A stretch of DNA of 10,493 nucleotides from SVTX01 sp045632305 (GTDB taxonomy: Bacteria > Bacillota > Clostridia > Oscillospirales > CAG-272): positions 1 through 10,493 of the forward strand of contig JAZQWL010000019.1 of the NCBI GenBank assembly GCA_045632305.1, in the 5' to 3' direction. The notes beneath the pieces are model-generated. The model saw only the letters and a program-made list of their open reading frames with translations. It ran no database searches and had not been told where the DNA came from. Positions 1 through 7,040 of the stretch are shown in pieces. The first letter of the stretch is position 1. Each line of letters starts with the position of its first letter. Both the position numbers and the translations under genes were made by a program.

Positions 1-1
1 G

Positions 2-181
2 ATCTCCTATCTTTCCGAGGAAGCCAAGCGGCAGAACAGCGCAAGCTTCACAATACCATTCAACCGTCAGCAGCTTGCGGATTTTCTGTCGGTGGACAGA
101 AGCGCGATGTCCAATGAGCTTTGCAAGATGAGAGATGAAGGGCTATTGGAGTTTGAGAAAAACCAATTCAAGTTGCTATAA
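2..181 (+). CDS. Crp/Fnr-family transcriptional regulator, C-terminal fragment
   Basis: The window opens inside a gene; frame 2 is open from the first base to TAA at 179-181 and gives the last 59 residues. The peptide contains FNRQQLADFLSVDRSAMSNE followed by LCKMRDEGLLEF, which reads as a winged helix-turn-helix: the RQQLADFLSVDRSAMS stretch is the helix-turn-helix and the end of the recognition helix leads into a short wing. This is the usual C-terminal DNA-binding domain of Crp/Fnr regulators (HTH_Crp). The N-terminal cyclic-nucleotide-like sensor domain lies outside the window, so the effector (redox, nitric oxide, haem or other) cannot be told. A terminator follows about 100 bases downstream. 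The alcohol dehydrogenase further on has its own promoter and may be a target, but that is inference. Confidence 0.8.
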   Translation: MSYLSEEAKRQNSASFTIPFNRQQLADFLSVDRSAMSNELCKMRDEGLLEFEKNQFKLL

Positions 182-277
182 CAGAGGGACAAATTCCAAT
201 TTATCGAGCAGCTTTCTGGTGTACTTTTTACTGTTCTTACCTACATTTACACACCTTTTTACTGCTCTTTCGCAACT

Positions 278-304
278 AAAAGGACACCAAAAGGTGTCCT
301 TTTT
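278..304 (+). terminator. Rho-independent terminator after the Crp/Fnr gene
   Basis: The stem GGACACC (282-288) / GGTGTCC (293-299) has loop AAAA. It is extended by four A-T pairs from the flanking A and T tracts and is followed on the plus strand by TTTTTCGTTTTTT. It ends the regulator transcript before the next promoter. Confidence 0.85.
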
Positions 305-354
305 CGTTTTTTATAGTCTCAGCATTAAGTGTAAAAACTCTTTCACGCCACCTA

Positions 355-383
355 TTGCTTTTCCAAAAAAACAATGATATAAT
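355..383 (+). promoter_or_regulatory. Sigma-A promoter of the iron alcohol dehydrogenase gene
   Basis: TTGCTT (355-360) and a perfect TATAAT (378-383) are separated by 17 bases. Transcription would start near 390, so an ATG at 392 would be almost leaderless. The ATG at 413, with GGAGG at 403-407 and a 5-base gap, is therefore the likely start. Confidence 0.75.
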
Positions 384-412
384 ATTCATATATGCCACAT
401 TTGGAGGAACTG

Positions 413-1606
413 ATGAATACCTCAAGAAAGATATTTTGCAGAACGTTTCAGGCAGTAATGAGAATCGCGATTCCCCTGCTCCCTTACAGAGAGCCGAAGC
501 TTCTTGACGGAATAGACGCAATTCCAGATATACTTGCAAAAAACAAAATAAACAAAGTAATGCTCGTAACCGGCCCGAACATATACAAAAGAGGACTTAC
601 CTCACCGCTCGAAGCCGTTTTGTCCGAAAACAAAATTGCCTGCGCGGTCTACAATAAAACCTGCGCTAATCCCACGTCCGACAACGTCGAGGAGGCGTTT
701 GCTCTTTACACACAAGAAAATTGCAAGGGCATAATTGCATTCGGCGGCGGCTCTCCCATGGACTTGGCGAAAGCGCTCGGCGCAAAGGTTGCCCGCCCCC
801 AAAAGCCCATAAGAAAAATGTGCGGACTTCTCAAGATCCGCAAGGCGATCCCTCTGCTTATCGCGATCCCCACGACTGCGGGTACGGGCAGCGAGGTTAC
901 GGTAGCGGCGGTCATCACGGATTCCGAAACACATCACAAATACGCGATAAGCGACTTTTGTCTTATTCCTAAATACGCGGTAATGTCTCCCGAGGTGACG
1001 GTAGGACTTAATCCCCACCTCACCGCAACCACGGGTATGGATGCGCTCACTCACGCGATCGAAGCGTATATCGGCAGAGCGAGAACCAAGAAAACCAAGG
1101 CGGCGTCAGAGGGAGCAGTAAAGCTCATTTTCGAAAATCTCGAGCTTGCTTACACTGACGGAGAAAACCTCCAGGCGCGCAAAAACATGCTCCACGCATC
1201 ATATCTTGCGGGCTGCGCATTTACTGTAAGCTACGTCGGATACGTTCACGCGGTAGCGCACACGCTCGGTGGAAAATACGGTATCGCTCACGGACTCGCG
1301 AACGCAGTTTTGCTTCCGAAAATTCTCCGCGAATACGGAAAAACTGCCGAAAAACGCCTCGCAGAGCTTTCTCGCGCAGTTGGACTTGTTGATGCCAATA
1401 CCCCCAACGATATTGCCGCCGAAGCCATAATTTCCCACATCGAGAGCATGAATTCTCGTATGCAGATACCCGAAAAGCTCGACTGCGTAATTGAAGCTGA
1501 CATTTCCGATATGTCAAAGCTCGCCGACCGAGAGGCAAATCCCCTCTATCCCGTTCCTGTTTTGTGGAATGCCAAAGAGCTTGAGAGGATTTATAGGATG
1601 GTATAG
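413..1606 (+). CDS. Iron-containing alcohol dehydrogenase (group III)
   Basis: A 397-residue NAD(P)-dependent, metal-containing alcohol dehydrogenase, the usual length for this family (FucO, YqhD/BDH and relatives), with no signal peptide, so cytosolic. The nucleotide-binding motif GGGSPMDLAK (residues 111-120) is followed by PTTAGTGSEVT. The four iron ligands align with FucO D196/H200/H263/H277: D210 and H214 in GMDALTHAIEAY, and H279 and H293 in HAVAHTLGGKYGIAHG. The enzyme should interconvert an alcohol and an aldehyde, for example in fermentation; the substrate cannot be read from sequence. ATG 413 is chosen over ATG 392 because a strong GGAGG sits 5 bases upstream of it and the promoter puts the transcript start near 390. 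The gene is a single unit between its own promoter and a shared terminator. The N-terminus (RKIFCRTFQAVMRIAIPLLPYREP) is typical of a clostridial subgroup of these enzymes. Confidence 0.92.
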   Translation: MNTSRKIFCRTFQAVMRIAIPLLPYREPKLLDGIDAIPDILAKNKINKVMLVTGPNIYKRGLTSPLEAVLSENKIACAVYNKTCANPTSDNVEEAFALYTQENCKGIIAFGGGSPMDLAKALGAKVARPQKPIRKMCGLLKIRKAIPLLIAIPTTAGTGSEVTVAAVITDSETHHKYAISDFCLIPKYAVMSPEVTVGLNPHLTATTGMDALTHAIEAYIGRARTKKTKAASEGAVKLIFENLELAYTDGENLQARKNMLHASYLAGCAFTVSYVGYVHAVAHTLGGKYGIAHGLANAVLLPKILREYGKTAEKRLAELSRAVGLVDANTPNDIAAEAIISHIESMNSRMQIPEKLDCVIEADISDMSKLADREANPLYPVPVLWNAKELERIYRMV

Positions 1607-1607
1607 A

Positions 1608-1636
1608 AAAAAGCACTTGCATTGCAAGTGCTTTTT
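1608..1636. terminator. Bidirectional terminator between convergent genes
   Basis: A perfect inverted repeat with arms AAAAAGCACTTGC (1608-1620) and GCAAGTGCTTTTT (1624-1636) has a 3-base loop. The plus strand continues with TTTTTATTTTA and the minus strand leaves the stem through a run of T. It sits between the stop codons of the alcohol dehydrogenase (1606) and the penicillin-binding protein (1640), so it can end both transcripts. Confidence 0.88.
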
Positions 1637-1639
1637 ATT

Positions 1640-3736
1640 TTATCCCTCAACGCCGAAGCCGTAATATGCTTCAAGCGCTCTTGCCGCCGCCATTGCCGCG
1701 TACGAGCCACCGCCCGCGCGTTCAATTACGGAGCAGACCGTAATATCGGGATTATTATAAGGCGCAGCGCAAATAAACAGACCGTTATCACGGAATCCAC
1801 CGCCGACCTGCGCCGTACCCGTCTTACCGCCAACGGTTACGGGAACGTTTCTCATATAATGCGATACGCTCGACGAGCTGCTTACCATGTTCTTCATACC
1901 GAGCTTCACGGGATCAAGCGCGTCGCTAGAAAACGCAAATTGGCTCAAGATCTCAGCCGAGCTATTGAAAATGATCTCATCCGTAAACGGCTCTCTAACC
2001 TGATAGAGCAGATGCGCACGGTATCTCGTACCGCCGTTAAGCAAAGTGGATATATACGAGGCGAGCTGAACGGGAGTAAAGGCGTTCGTGGACTGCCCGA
2101 TAGCCGCTCTTATCGTTTCACCGTCATTCCAATTTTCAAGGGTTTCGGGGTTTGCCAAGCTACCCGCCGCCTCTGAAATTTCCAGCCCCGTTTTTTGACC
2201 GAAGCCGAGATAACGGCAATAATAATTCATCTTTTCAATACCCATAAGACGGCCCATTTCGTAGAAATAGCAGTTACAGGATTCTTCAATTGCGCCCGAT
2301 GCCGAAAGGTATCTCACCTCTCCGTCCGAATGCACGTAGCAGGTCGGATGATCAAAGTAATCGTAAACGCCGTCACATGCGATCTTCGTGCCCGAATAGA
2401 CCAATCCACTCTGAATTGCCGCAGCTGCCATACCCGGCTTAAAGGTTGAACCCGGGGCATAAATACCGAGGAGCGCGCGGTTGTTCAAGGGTGAGCCCTC
2501 TGCGGCAAGAAGATTGTCATATTCAACCCCGAAGGTCGTCAGATCATACGTCGGGTATGAAGCAACCGCCAAAAGGCCACCGCTTTTTGAGTCATAGGCG
2601 ACAAGCGCGCCCGCCTTGGATTCCGCGCCCAAAGCCGAATTTACAAATTCAACGTTTTCGCGAAGTCCGTCCTCTGCGGCGATCTGAACGTTAATATCAA
2701 TAGTAAGATAAACGTTCTTGCCCGCGACAGGCTCCTGCTTTACGTATTTTTCAATAATATTTCCATCCTCGTCCTCCTTGACGACCATAACACCGTCAAT
2801 TCCGCGAAGATAGGATTCAAACGCCTCTTCGCATCCGTCGATGCCTACGATGGCGTCAATTTTATACCCCTGGGCGTTGTAATAATCCCAATTTTCCGCG
2901 TAGATCTTACCCGTTCTGCCGAGAATATGCGACGCGTACCCGGGGAATTTATATTCTCTGTCATTCGAAACGTAAAATGTCGCTCCGACGATTCCCTGCT
3001 CCTTGATATAAGCTACGAGATTAAGATCAACGTTCTTCGCAAGCACGTAAGGCGCGCCGGGTGCAAATCCCGACACCTCCATATCGTAAAGCACGCGCAA
3101 AATCTTATCGATACAGGAATCGGGATAAGTGTTGCTACCGTCCTCTTCCTTTTTATCGAGCTTGTATCTTGTAACAAAGTACTCCACTATTTCCTGCTCT
3201 GTGGGGAACTTATCCGGGTTTTCTCTGTAAAATTCATCAAGATAATTTGCGTCAAGCTCGGTCTTTTTCTTATTCGAATCCGTCTCAAGCTCATCCTCGG
3301 CTATTCTTTTAAGCAGCCGATAATATATATTTGATTCCGTATCCTTTGCCGCGTTCGAATACTTGTAATTTGGATATTCACCGTCAAACGGGAACGAGCT
3401 TTCCGCCCTTTTATCCGTGTTTCCCGTAAGCACAAGGGCATTTACCGCATCCAGAATCGCAAGATTCTGATCGTACCTGTCAGGAGCCATTGCCTCACTG
3501 TCAAACACCAGATCGTATTTATACGTATTCGTAACTAAAGGTACGCCGTTTCTGTCGAATATCTCGCCCCTTACCGCCTGTATCGGCTCTTCTCTTACGT
3601 ATGCCGCAATCTCGCGCCCCTCGGGGTCTGCATTGATCTTGATATTAACCATACGAACGATATATATAAGAGAAATGAGAACGAATATACAACACACGCA
3701 TATTATCCGAAACGGTGTTTTGTTCTTTATACTCAA
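1640..3736 (-). CDS. mrdA: Class B penicillin-binding protein 2 (elongasome transpeptidase)
   Basis: A 698-residue D,D-transpeptidase that cross-links peptidoglycan on the outer face of the membrane. One N-terminal membrane segment (about residues 10-29, IICVCCIFVLISLIYIVRMV) anchors it. The pedestal/dimerisation domain starts with VRGEIFDRNG (about 55-64), as in PBP2/FtsI proteins. The transpeptidase domain has all three catalytic motifs: S430-T-F-K433, S486-C-N488 and K638-T-G640. The protein ends soon after the transpeptidase domain, with no PASTA domain, which argues for PBP2/MrdA rather than SpoVD. The start is TTG: GGAG at 3743-3746 lies 6 bases before it, directly after the mreB stop codon (3747-3749). 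The tight spacing suggests translational coupling to mreB. The acidic, lysine-rich segment around residues 145-170 is probably a pedestal insertion. A SpoVD-like or other class B role is possible but the mreB linkage favours elongation. Confidence 0.9.
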   Translation of the reverse strand: MSIKNKTPFRIICVCCIFVLISLIYIVRMVNIKINADPEGREIAAYVREEPIQAVRGEIFDRNGVPLVTNTYKYDLVFDSEAMAPDRYDQNLAILDAVNALVLTGNTDKRAESSFPFDGEYPNYKYSNAAKDTESNIYYRLLKRIAEDELETDSNKKKTELDANYLDEFYRENPDKFPTEQEIVEYFVTRYKLDKKEEDGSNTYPDSCIDKILRVLYDMEVSGFAPGAPYVLAKNVDLNLVAYIKEQGIVGATFYVSNDREYKFPGYASHILGRTGKIYAENWDYYNAQGYKIDAIVGIDGCEEAFESYLRGIDGVMVVKEDEDGNIIEKYVKQEPVAGKNVYLTIDINVQIAAEDGLRENVEFVNSALGAESKAGALVAYDSKSGGLLAVASYPTYDLTTFGVEYDNLLAAEGSPLNNRALLGIYAPGSTFKPGMAAAAIQSGLVYSGTKIACDGVYDYFDHPTCYVHSDGEVRYLSASGAIEESCNCYFYEMGRLMGIEKMNYYCRYLGFGQKTGLEISEAAGSLANPETLENWNDGETIRAAIGQSTNAFTPVQLASYISTLLNGGTRYRAHLLYQVREPFTDEIIFNSSAEILSQFAFSSDALDPVKLGMKNMVSSSSSVSHYMRNVPVTVGGKTGTAQVGGGFRDNGLFICAAPYNNPDITVCSVIERAGGGSYAAMAAARALEAYYGFGVEG

Positions 3737-3746
3737 AATTTACTCC

Positions 3747-4751
3747 TTATCTGTTCTTGTAAATAACTCCGTCGGGGAGGAGTCGGGGGGTTTCAATAAT
3801 TCTGCCAAGCCCCATGCACTCGCAGTCCATAGGATTGCGCGCAATGGTAACGCGAAGGCCCGTTTTCTTTGTGATAAGCTCACCGATGCCCACGATATTC
3901 GCGCCACCGCCAACGAGCATGATTCCGTAATCCCAGATGTCGCTCGCAATTTCGGGGGGCGTGGTTTCAAGCACGTTCATAATGGTTCTGCAGATCGCCT
4001 CAAGCCCCATGTGTATCGCCTCGTATACCTCTGCGGAGGTAACGCGTATAGTTTCTGCGCACTTCAATATCTCGTTTCTGCCGCTGACAAGCGCCTCTCC
4101 TCGGTTGATTCCGGGCAGGGCAGATCCGAGCTTTAGCTTTATTGCCTCGGCGCTTATTTCACCGATAAACAGTCCCCGTCTTGATTTCAGACTGCTTATG
4201 ATCGCGCCGTCCAGCTTGTCGCCCGCGAGCTTTATCGCCGAAGAACGAACGATACCGCCCGAGCAGATGACCGCCGCCTGCGTCATGCCGCCACCTATGT
4301 CAACTATCATGCAACCGCGCGCGCTGTTGATTTTTAGCCCCGCGCCAATTGCCGCGGCTATGGGGGATCTCACTACGCCAACCGCCTTGGCTCCCGCCTC
4401 GAACAAAGCATTCTCAACTGCCATTCCCTCAACCTCGGTACACTTACCGGGCACACTTACAAGCATTACGGGGCGGTTAAAGAGGGATAGCGCCTCGGTT
4501 TTCAAGAAATATTCGTGCATCATTCTTGCAGTGACCTCGAAATCTGCAATAACACCGTTGCGGATAGGTCTGAATTCCTGAATATGGGCGGGGGTCTTTC
4601 CTATCATTTCCTTAGCTTTTTTTCCGATCGCAACGATACTGTCATCGGTTTTATCGAGCGCAACCACCGTCGGTGATCGCAAAACGATCTTATCTTTAAT
4701 TATCATTCTGGTATGTGACGTGCCAAGATCAAGACCAATGTGCTTTGCCAT
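3747..4751 (-). CDS. mreB: Divergent MreB-like actin, rod-shape determining protein
   Basis: A 334-residue bacterial actin, the length of Bacillus MreB/Mbl. It shows the actin-fold nucleotide motifs: phosphate-1 loop GLDLGTSHT (6-14), phosphate-2 loop DIGGGMTQ (151-158) and adenosine motif GGGAN (281-285). The RPIRNGVIADFEVT stretch and the membrane-insertion loop SLFNRP (89-94) are typical of MreB. MreB filaments at the inner membrane guide lateral wall synthesis. The odd feature is VRSPIAAAIGAGL (127-139): canonical MreB has IEEPMAAAIGAGL, so the pair of glutamates, including the presumed ATPase residue (E143 of E. coli), is replaced by R128-S129. The phosphate-2 loop also has MTQ instead of TTE. 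Ribosome binding site GGGGGAG is at 4758-4764, 6 bases before ATG. It is the middle gene of maf-mreB-pbp2; mreC and mreD are not here. It could be an MreB paralogue rather than the sole MreB of the cell. Confidence 0.88.
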   Translation of the reverse strand: MAKHIGLDLGTSHTRMIIKDKIVLRSPTVVALDKTDDSIVAIGKKAKEMIGKTPAHIQEFRPIRNGVIADFEVTARMMHEYFLKTEALSLFNRPVMLVSVPGKCTEVEGMAVENALFEAGAKAVGVVRSPIAAAIGAGLKINSARGCMIVDIGGGMTQAAVICSGGIVRSSAIKLAGDKLDGAIISSLKSRRGLFIGEISAEAIKLKLGSALPGINRGEALVSGRNEILKCAETIRVTSAEVYEAIHMGLEAICRTIMNVLETTPPEIASDIWDYGIMLVGGGANIVGIGELITKKTGLRVTIARNPMDCECMGLGRIIETPRLLPDGVIYKNR

Positions 4752-4836
4752 GAAGCTCTCCCCCTTTCCCTTAAAATTTCAATGCAATTACAGAACGCCG
4801 AGGACGTTATCCCCTACGCGCGCTCCGCTTTATATT

Positions 4837-5424
4837 TTAAAATAGCTTTATACCGAAATTATCTTCTGCCATGCGGTAGAGACGTCTTATCGGCAAACCG
4901 ACAACGTTGAAGTAGTCTCCCTCAATACCCTCGATAAACAACGACGCGATGCCCTGAATTCCGTACGCGCCCGCCTTGTCGTACGGCTCGTCGGTGTCAA
5001 GATATTTTTCGATTTCCGCATCGCTCATATCGGCAAATCTTACCGCCGTCGTCACGAAAGACGCAACACCGCGCCCCTCGTACGAGAGATAGACACCGCT
5101 CGACACGAAATGACCTCTTCCCGAAAGTGAACTGAGCATCTCGCGAGCGCTATCTCTGCCACTCGGCTTGCCTAAAACAGATCCGTCCATGTGAACAAGC
5201 GTGTCGGATGCGATAATGAGCGTACCGTCAAGAGTATCGCCACGGGAAAGCAGCAATTCTTCAACCGCTCTTCCCTTTCGCTCAGCTAATATTTCAACTC
5301 TTTTCTCGGGATTCTGCTCGTCGCTCGACTCGTCCGCCTCCGAGGTTATTATTTCAAAATCAAGTCCGACCGTCGCGAGAATTTCACGTCTTCTCGGGGA
5401 CTTTGATGCAAGTATTATTCTCAT
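4837..5424 (-). CDS. maf: Maf family nucleoside triphosphate pyrophosphatase (dTTP/UTP type)
   Basis: A 195-residue cytosolic house-cleaning enzyme that hydrolyses non-canonical or surplus nucleoside triphosphates to monophosphate and pyrophosphate. Family motifs are in order: ASKSPRR (6-12), ASDT with the catalytic aspartate D74 (72-75), LGKP (84-87), SGRGH (101-105), DKAGAYGIQG (149-158) and EGDYFNVVGLP (168-178). The last motif is of the YhdE/Maf type, linked to dTTP and UTP, rather than the YceF type. I choose ATG 5424 (MRIILASKSP), which begins at the conserved first strand and has AGGGAC (5431-5436) upstream. The in-frame ATG at 5478 would add 18 unconserved residues and lies at the predicted transcript start. 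It is the first gene of maf-mreB-pbp2, with 85 bases to mreB. In Bacillus, maf also sits beside mreB and affects septation when overexpressed. Confidence 0.92.
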   Translation of the reverse strand: MRIILASKSPRRREILATVGLDFEIITSEADESSDEQNPEKRVEILAERKGRAVEELLLSRGDTLDGTLIIASDTLVHMDGSVLGKPSGRDSAREMLSSLSGRGHFVSSGVYLSYEGRGVASFVTTAVRFADMSDAEIEKYLDTDEPYDKAGAYGIQGIASLFIEGIEGDYFNVVGLPIRRLYRMAEDNFGIKLF

Positions 5425-5483
5425 TTTTATGTCCCTTTTTAAAAATGCGCACAAAAACCGCATTATATTTTTATCCATCTTAC

Positions 5484-5512
5484 ATTATACCACAACAGTC
5501 AAGCATTTTCAA
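5484..5512 (-). promoter_or_regulatory. Sigma-A promoter of the maf-mreB-pbp2 operon
   Basis: On the minus strand TTGAAA (plus coordinates 5507-5512) and a perfect TATAAT (5484-5489) are 17 bases apart, with TGG directly before the -10 giving an extended -10. Transcription would begin near 5477, leaving a leader of about 50 bases before ATG 5424 and ruling out the longer start at 5478. Confidence 0.8.
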
Positions 5513-5556
5513 GAGAAACTTATAATAAATTGCAAATAAATCGACAAAATACGCGC

Positions 5557-5593
5557 AAAAAATCAGGCAGCAGCACATAGCCACCGCCTGATT
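5557..5593 (-). terminator. Terminator of the acyltransferase gene
   Basis: AATCAGGC (5561-5568) pairs with GCCTGATT (5586-5593). On the minus strand the stem is followed by a run of T (plus A's at 5557-5560). It lies between the acyltransferase stop and the maf promoter, separating the two transcription units. Confidence 0.75.
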
Positions 5594-5607
5594 GAATTTT
5601 AATTTAT

Positions 5608-6879
5608 TTATGTCTTATTTTTCTTGTAGATCTTATAAGCTTCCTCAGTAGCAAGCCGCGCCTTTGAAACTATATCTCGCTTTGTCTTCGGGAAGCAATA
5701 GTAAAGCCGTCCCTTGTCCGCAAGACAAATTATATCGCCAAGCTCGTACCAGTTGAAGTCACAGTTGAGCGTATACGCCGCCTGCGGCTTCTGGAAAATA
5801 TCGAGCTTTCCGTCAATACCTGTGAGGTGTATTCCCTCGGGCGTCTGACAAATTTCACCCTCGCCAACTCGGTAAAGCGCCTTCGTGTCAACGAGCATGT
5901 AAATATCCACCCCGTCGGAAAGCTTATACGTGCCGTCCTCAAGCTCGCGTCGAACACATTCTCTTTCCCACGCATACCAATCGGGAACATGGTTGAATTT
6001 TCCACCATCGCCCTCATGAACGAGATAGCCGTATTCGTCAAGAGTATATTTGTGACCGCATTCCGAGCAAACAAGCTCCGCGCCCTTTGTAAACATATTA
6101 CCTTCGACAAGACAGTGAGGACACTTGTAGAGCACGCGGTTAAGTCCCTCGGATCTCCACGGCTCGTCGATCTTAACTTTGCCGTCCTGCTGCCACTTGA
6201 AATAGTCGAGATCGAAGCACTTGCCCATAACCTCGTTAAGCTCGTCGGCGCTCTTCTCCTTGATATCATCGGGAGAAAGTATGTATTTCATCTCCGCGGA
6301 GATCTTAACCTTGCGGATCTGCAAATTATTATAGAGAGGATCGCGTGCGAACGCGCCGAAGGTCGTTATCATAACAACGGGAATGCCGAGCATTTTGACA
6401 AATCCGCCCAAGCTGTCGGGAAGCACGGTGGTCGTTCCGTCAGGGCTATAGCACGCCTCGGGGTACATAAGCACGGAATGACGGTTCTTCTTTGTCGCGT
6501 GAATAATATTTCTCACAAGAGAAACATCGTTTACGTATTTATGAGTAGGAGTGCATCCGAGCTGCTTCATAAGCCAACCCTTACCCATAAACGCGTCATA
6601 GGTACATACGATATTGAATTTTCTCGGGAAAAGGGATGCCGCCGCCATCTTCATATCGGTGAAGCTGGAGTGATTCATAAGAAACAGCGCGGGCTCTCGC
6701 TTGCCGAGCTTGTCCATGTCTACCTTCTTCAGCTTATAATGAAATTTTACAAGTGTGGGCTTGGACACAAGGTACAGAAGCCCTCTCCAGAGAGCGTTTA
6801 CCTTTTTGGGTTTTTCGGGCTTTCTCAGCTTGATATCAAGGACATTCTCGTAGGATTTTTCGACAACCTTTATTTTCAT
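5608..6879 (-). CDS. PlsC-like acyltransferase with C-terminal zinc ribbon
   Basis: A 423-residue protein whose first half is a glycerolipid acyltransferase domain of the PlsC/LPLAT type, which would transfer an acyl chain to a lysophospholipid or related acceptor at the membrane. The catalytic motif HX4D is NHSSFTD (H70, D75). The substrate motif normally FPEGTRS is YPEACYSPDG, keeping the glutamate (E141) but losing G, T and R. Motif IV is present as IPVVMIT. After residue 250 come CPHC (253-256) and CSECG (271-275), a four-cysteine zinc ribbon, then a beta-rich tail of about 140 residues ending in a lysine-rich helix. ATG 6879 is used because AAGAGGT (6886-6892) lies 6 bases upstream; an ATG 8 codons earlier has no such site. 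The gene has its own promoter and terminator. The acyl acceptor is not evident, and the altered motif III makes ordinary phosphatidic acid synthesis uncertain. Confidence 0.85.
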   Translation of the reverse strand: MKIKVVEKSYENVLDIKLRKPEKPKKVNALWRGLLYLVSKPTLVKFHYKLKKVDMDKLGKREPALFLMNHSSFTDMKMAAASLFPRKFNIVCTYDAFMGKGWLMKQLGCTPTHKYVNDVSLVRNIIHATKKNRHSVLMYPEACYSPDGTTTVLPDSLGGFVKMLGIPVVMITTFGAFARDPLYNNLQIRKVKISAEMKYILSPDDIKEKSADELNEVMGKCFDLDYFKWQQDGKVKIDEPWRSEGLNRVLYKCPHCLVEGNMFTKGAELVCSECGHKYTLDEYGYLVHEGDGGKFNHVPDWYAWERECVRRELEDGTYKLSDGVDIYMLVDTKALYRVGEGEICQTPEGIHLTGIDGKLDIFQKPQAAYTLNCDFNWYELGDIICLADKGRLYYCFPKTKRDIVSKARLATEEAYKIYKKNKT

Positions 6880-6919
6880 ACATGTACCTCTTGTTAAATT
6901 CATATTTTAACCCAATTTT

Positions 6920-6948
6920 ATTATAACATAATAAACGTAAAATATCAA
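6920..6948 (-). promoter_or_regulatory. Sigma-A promoter of the acyltransferase gene
   Basis: On the minus strand TTGATA (plus 6943-6948) and a perfect TATAAT (6920-6925) are 17 bases apart, with TGT before the -10 as an extended -10. The start of transcription would be near 6913, about 35 bases upstream of ATG 6879. Confidence 0.75.
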
Positions 6949-6998
6949 TATATTAAAAAAAGTTAACAAAAAGCGGTCGCGTGATGACGTAAGACAAA

Positions 6999-7029
6999 GG
7001 GATGAACCGCCAAAATGACGGATCATCCC
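6999..7029 (-). terminator. Probable terminator of the M23/SpoIIQ-like gene
   Basis: GGGATGA (6999-7005) pairs with TCATCCC (7023-7029) and, past one A-A mismatch, CCG (7007-7009) with CGG (7019-7021). It lies just downstream of the M23 gene on the minus strand. The T tract after it is short and broken (TTTGTCTT), so termination may be weak. Confidence 0.5.
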
Positions 7030-7040
7030 AATAAAAGCTA

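Noticed and set aside
1622..2176. Open frame of 184 residues on the plus strand
   Set aside because: It begins in the bidirectional terminator and is antisense to the transpeptidase domain of PBP2. The Arg/Ser-rich product is typical of a shadow frame.
3937..4581. Open frame of 214 residues on the plus strand
   Set aside because: It is a shadow antisense to mreB; the minus-strand product is unmistakably an actin-family protein.
5425..5478. N-terminal extension of Maf by 18 residues from ATG 5478
   Set aside because: The predicted transcript starts at about 5477, the extra residues are not part of the family, and ATG 5424 has a ribosome binding site.
5827..6897. Open frame of 356 residues on the plus strand
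   Set aside because: It lies wholly antisense to the acyltransferase gene, which has clear motifs, ribosome binding site, promoter and terminator. The plus-strand product shows no recognisable domain.
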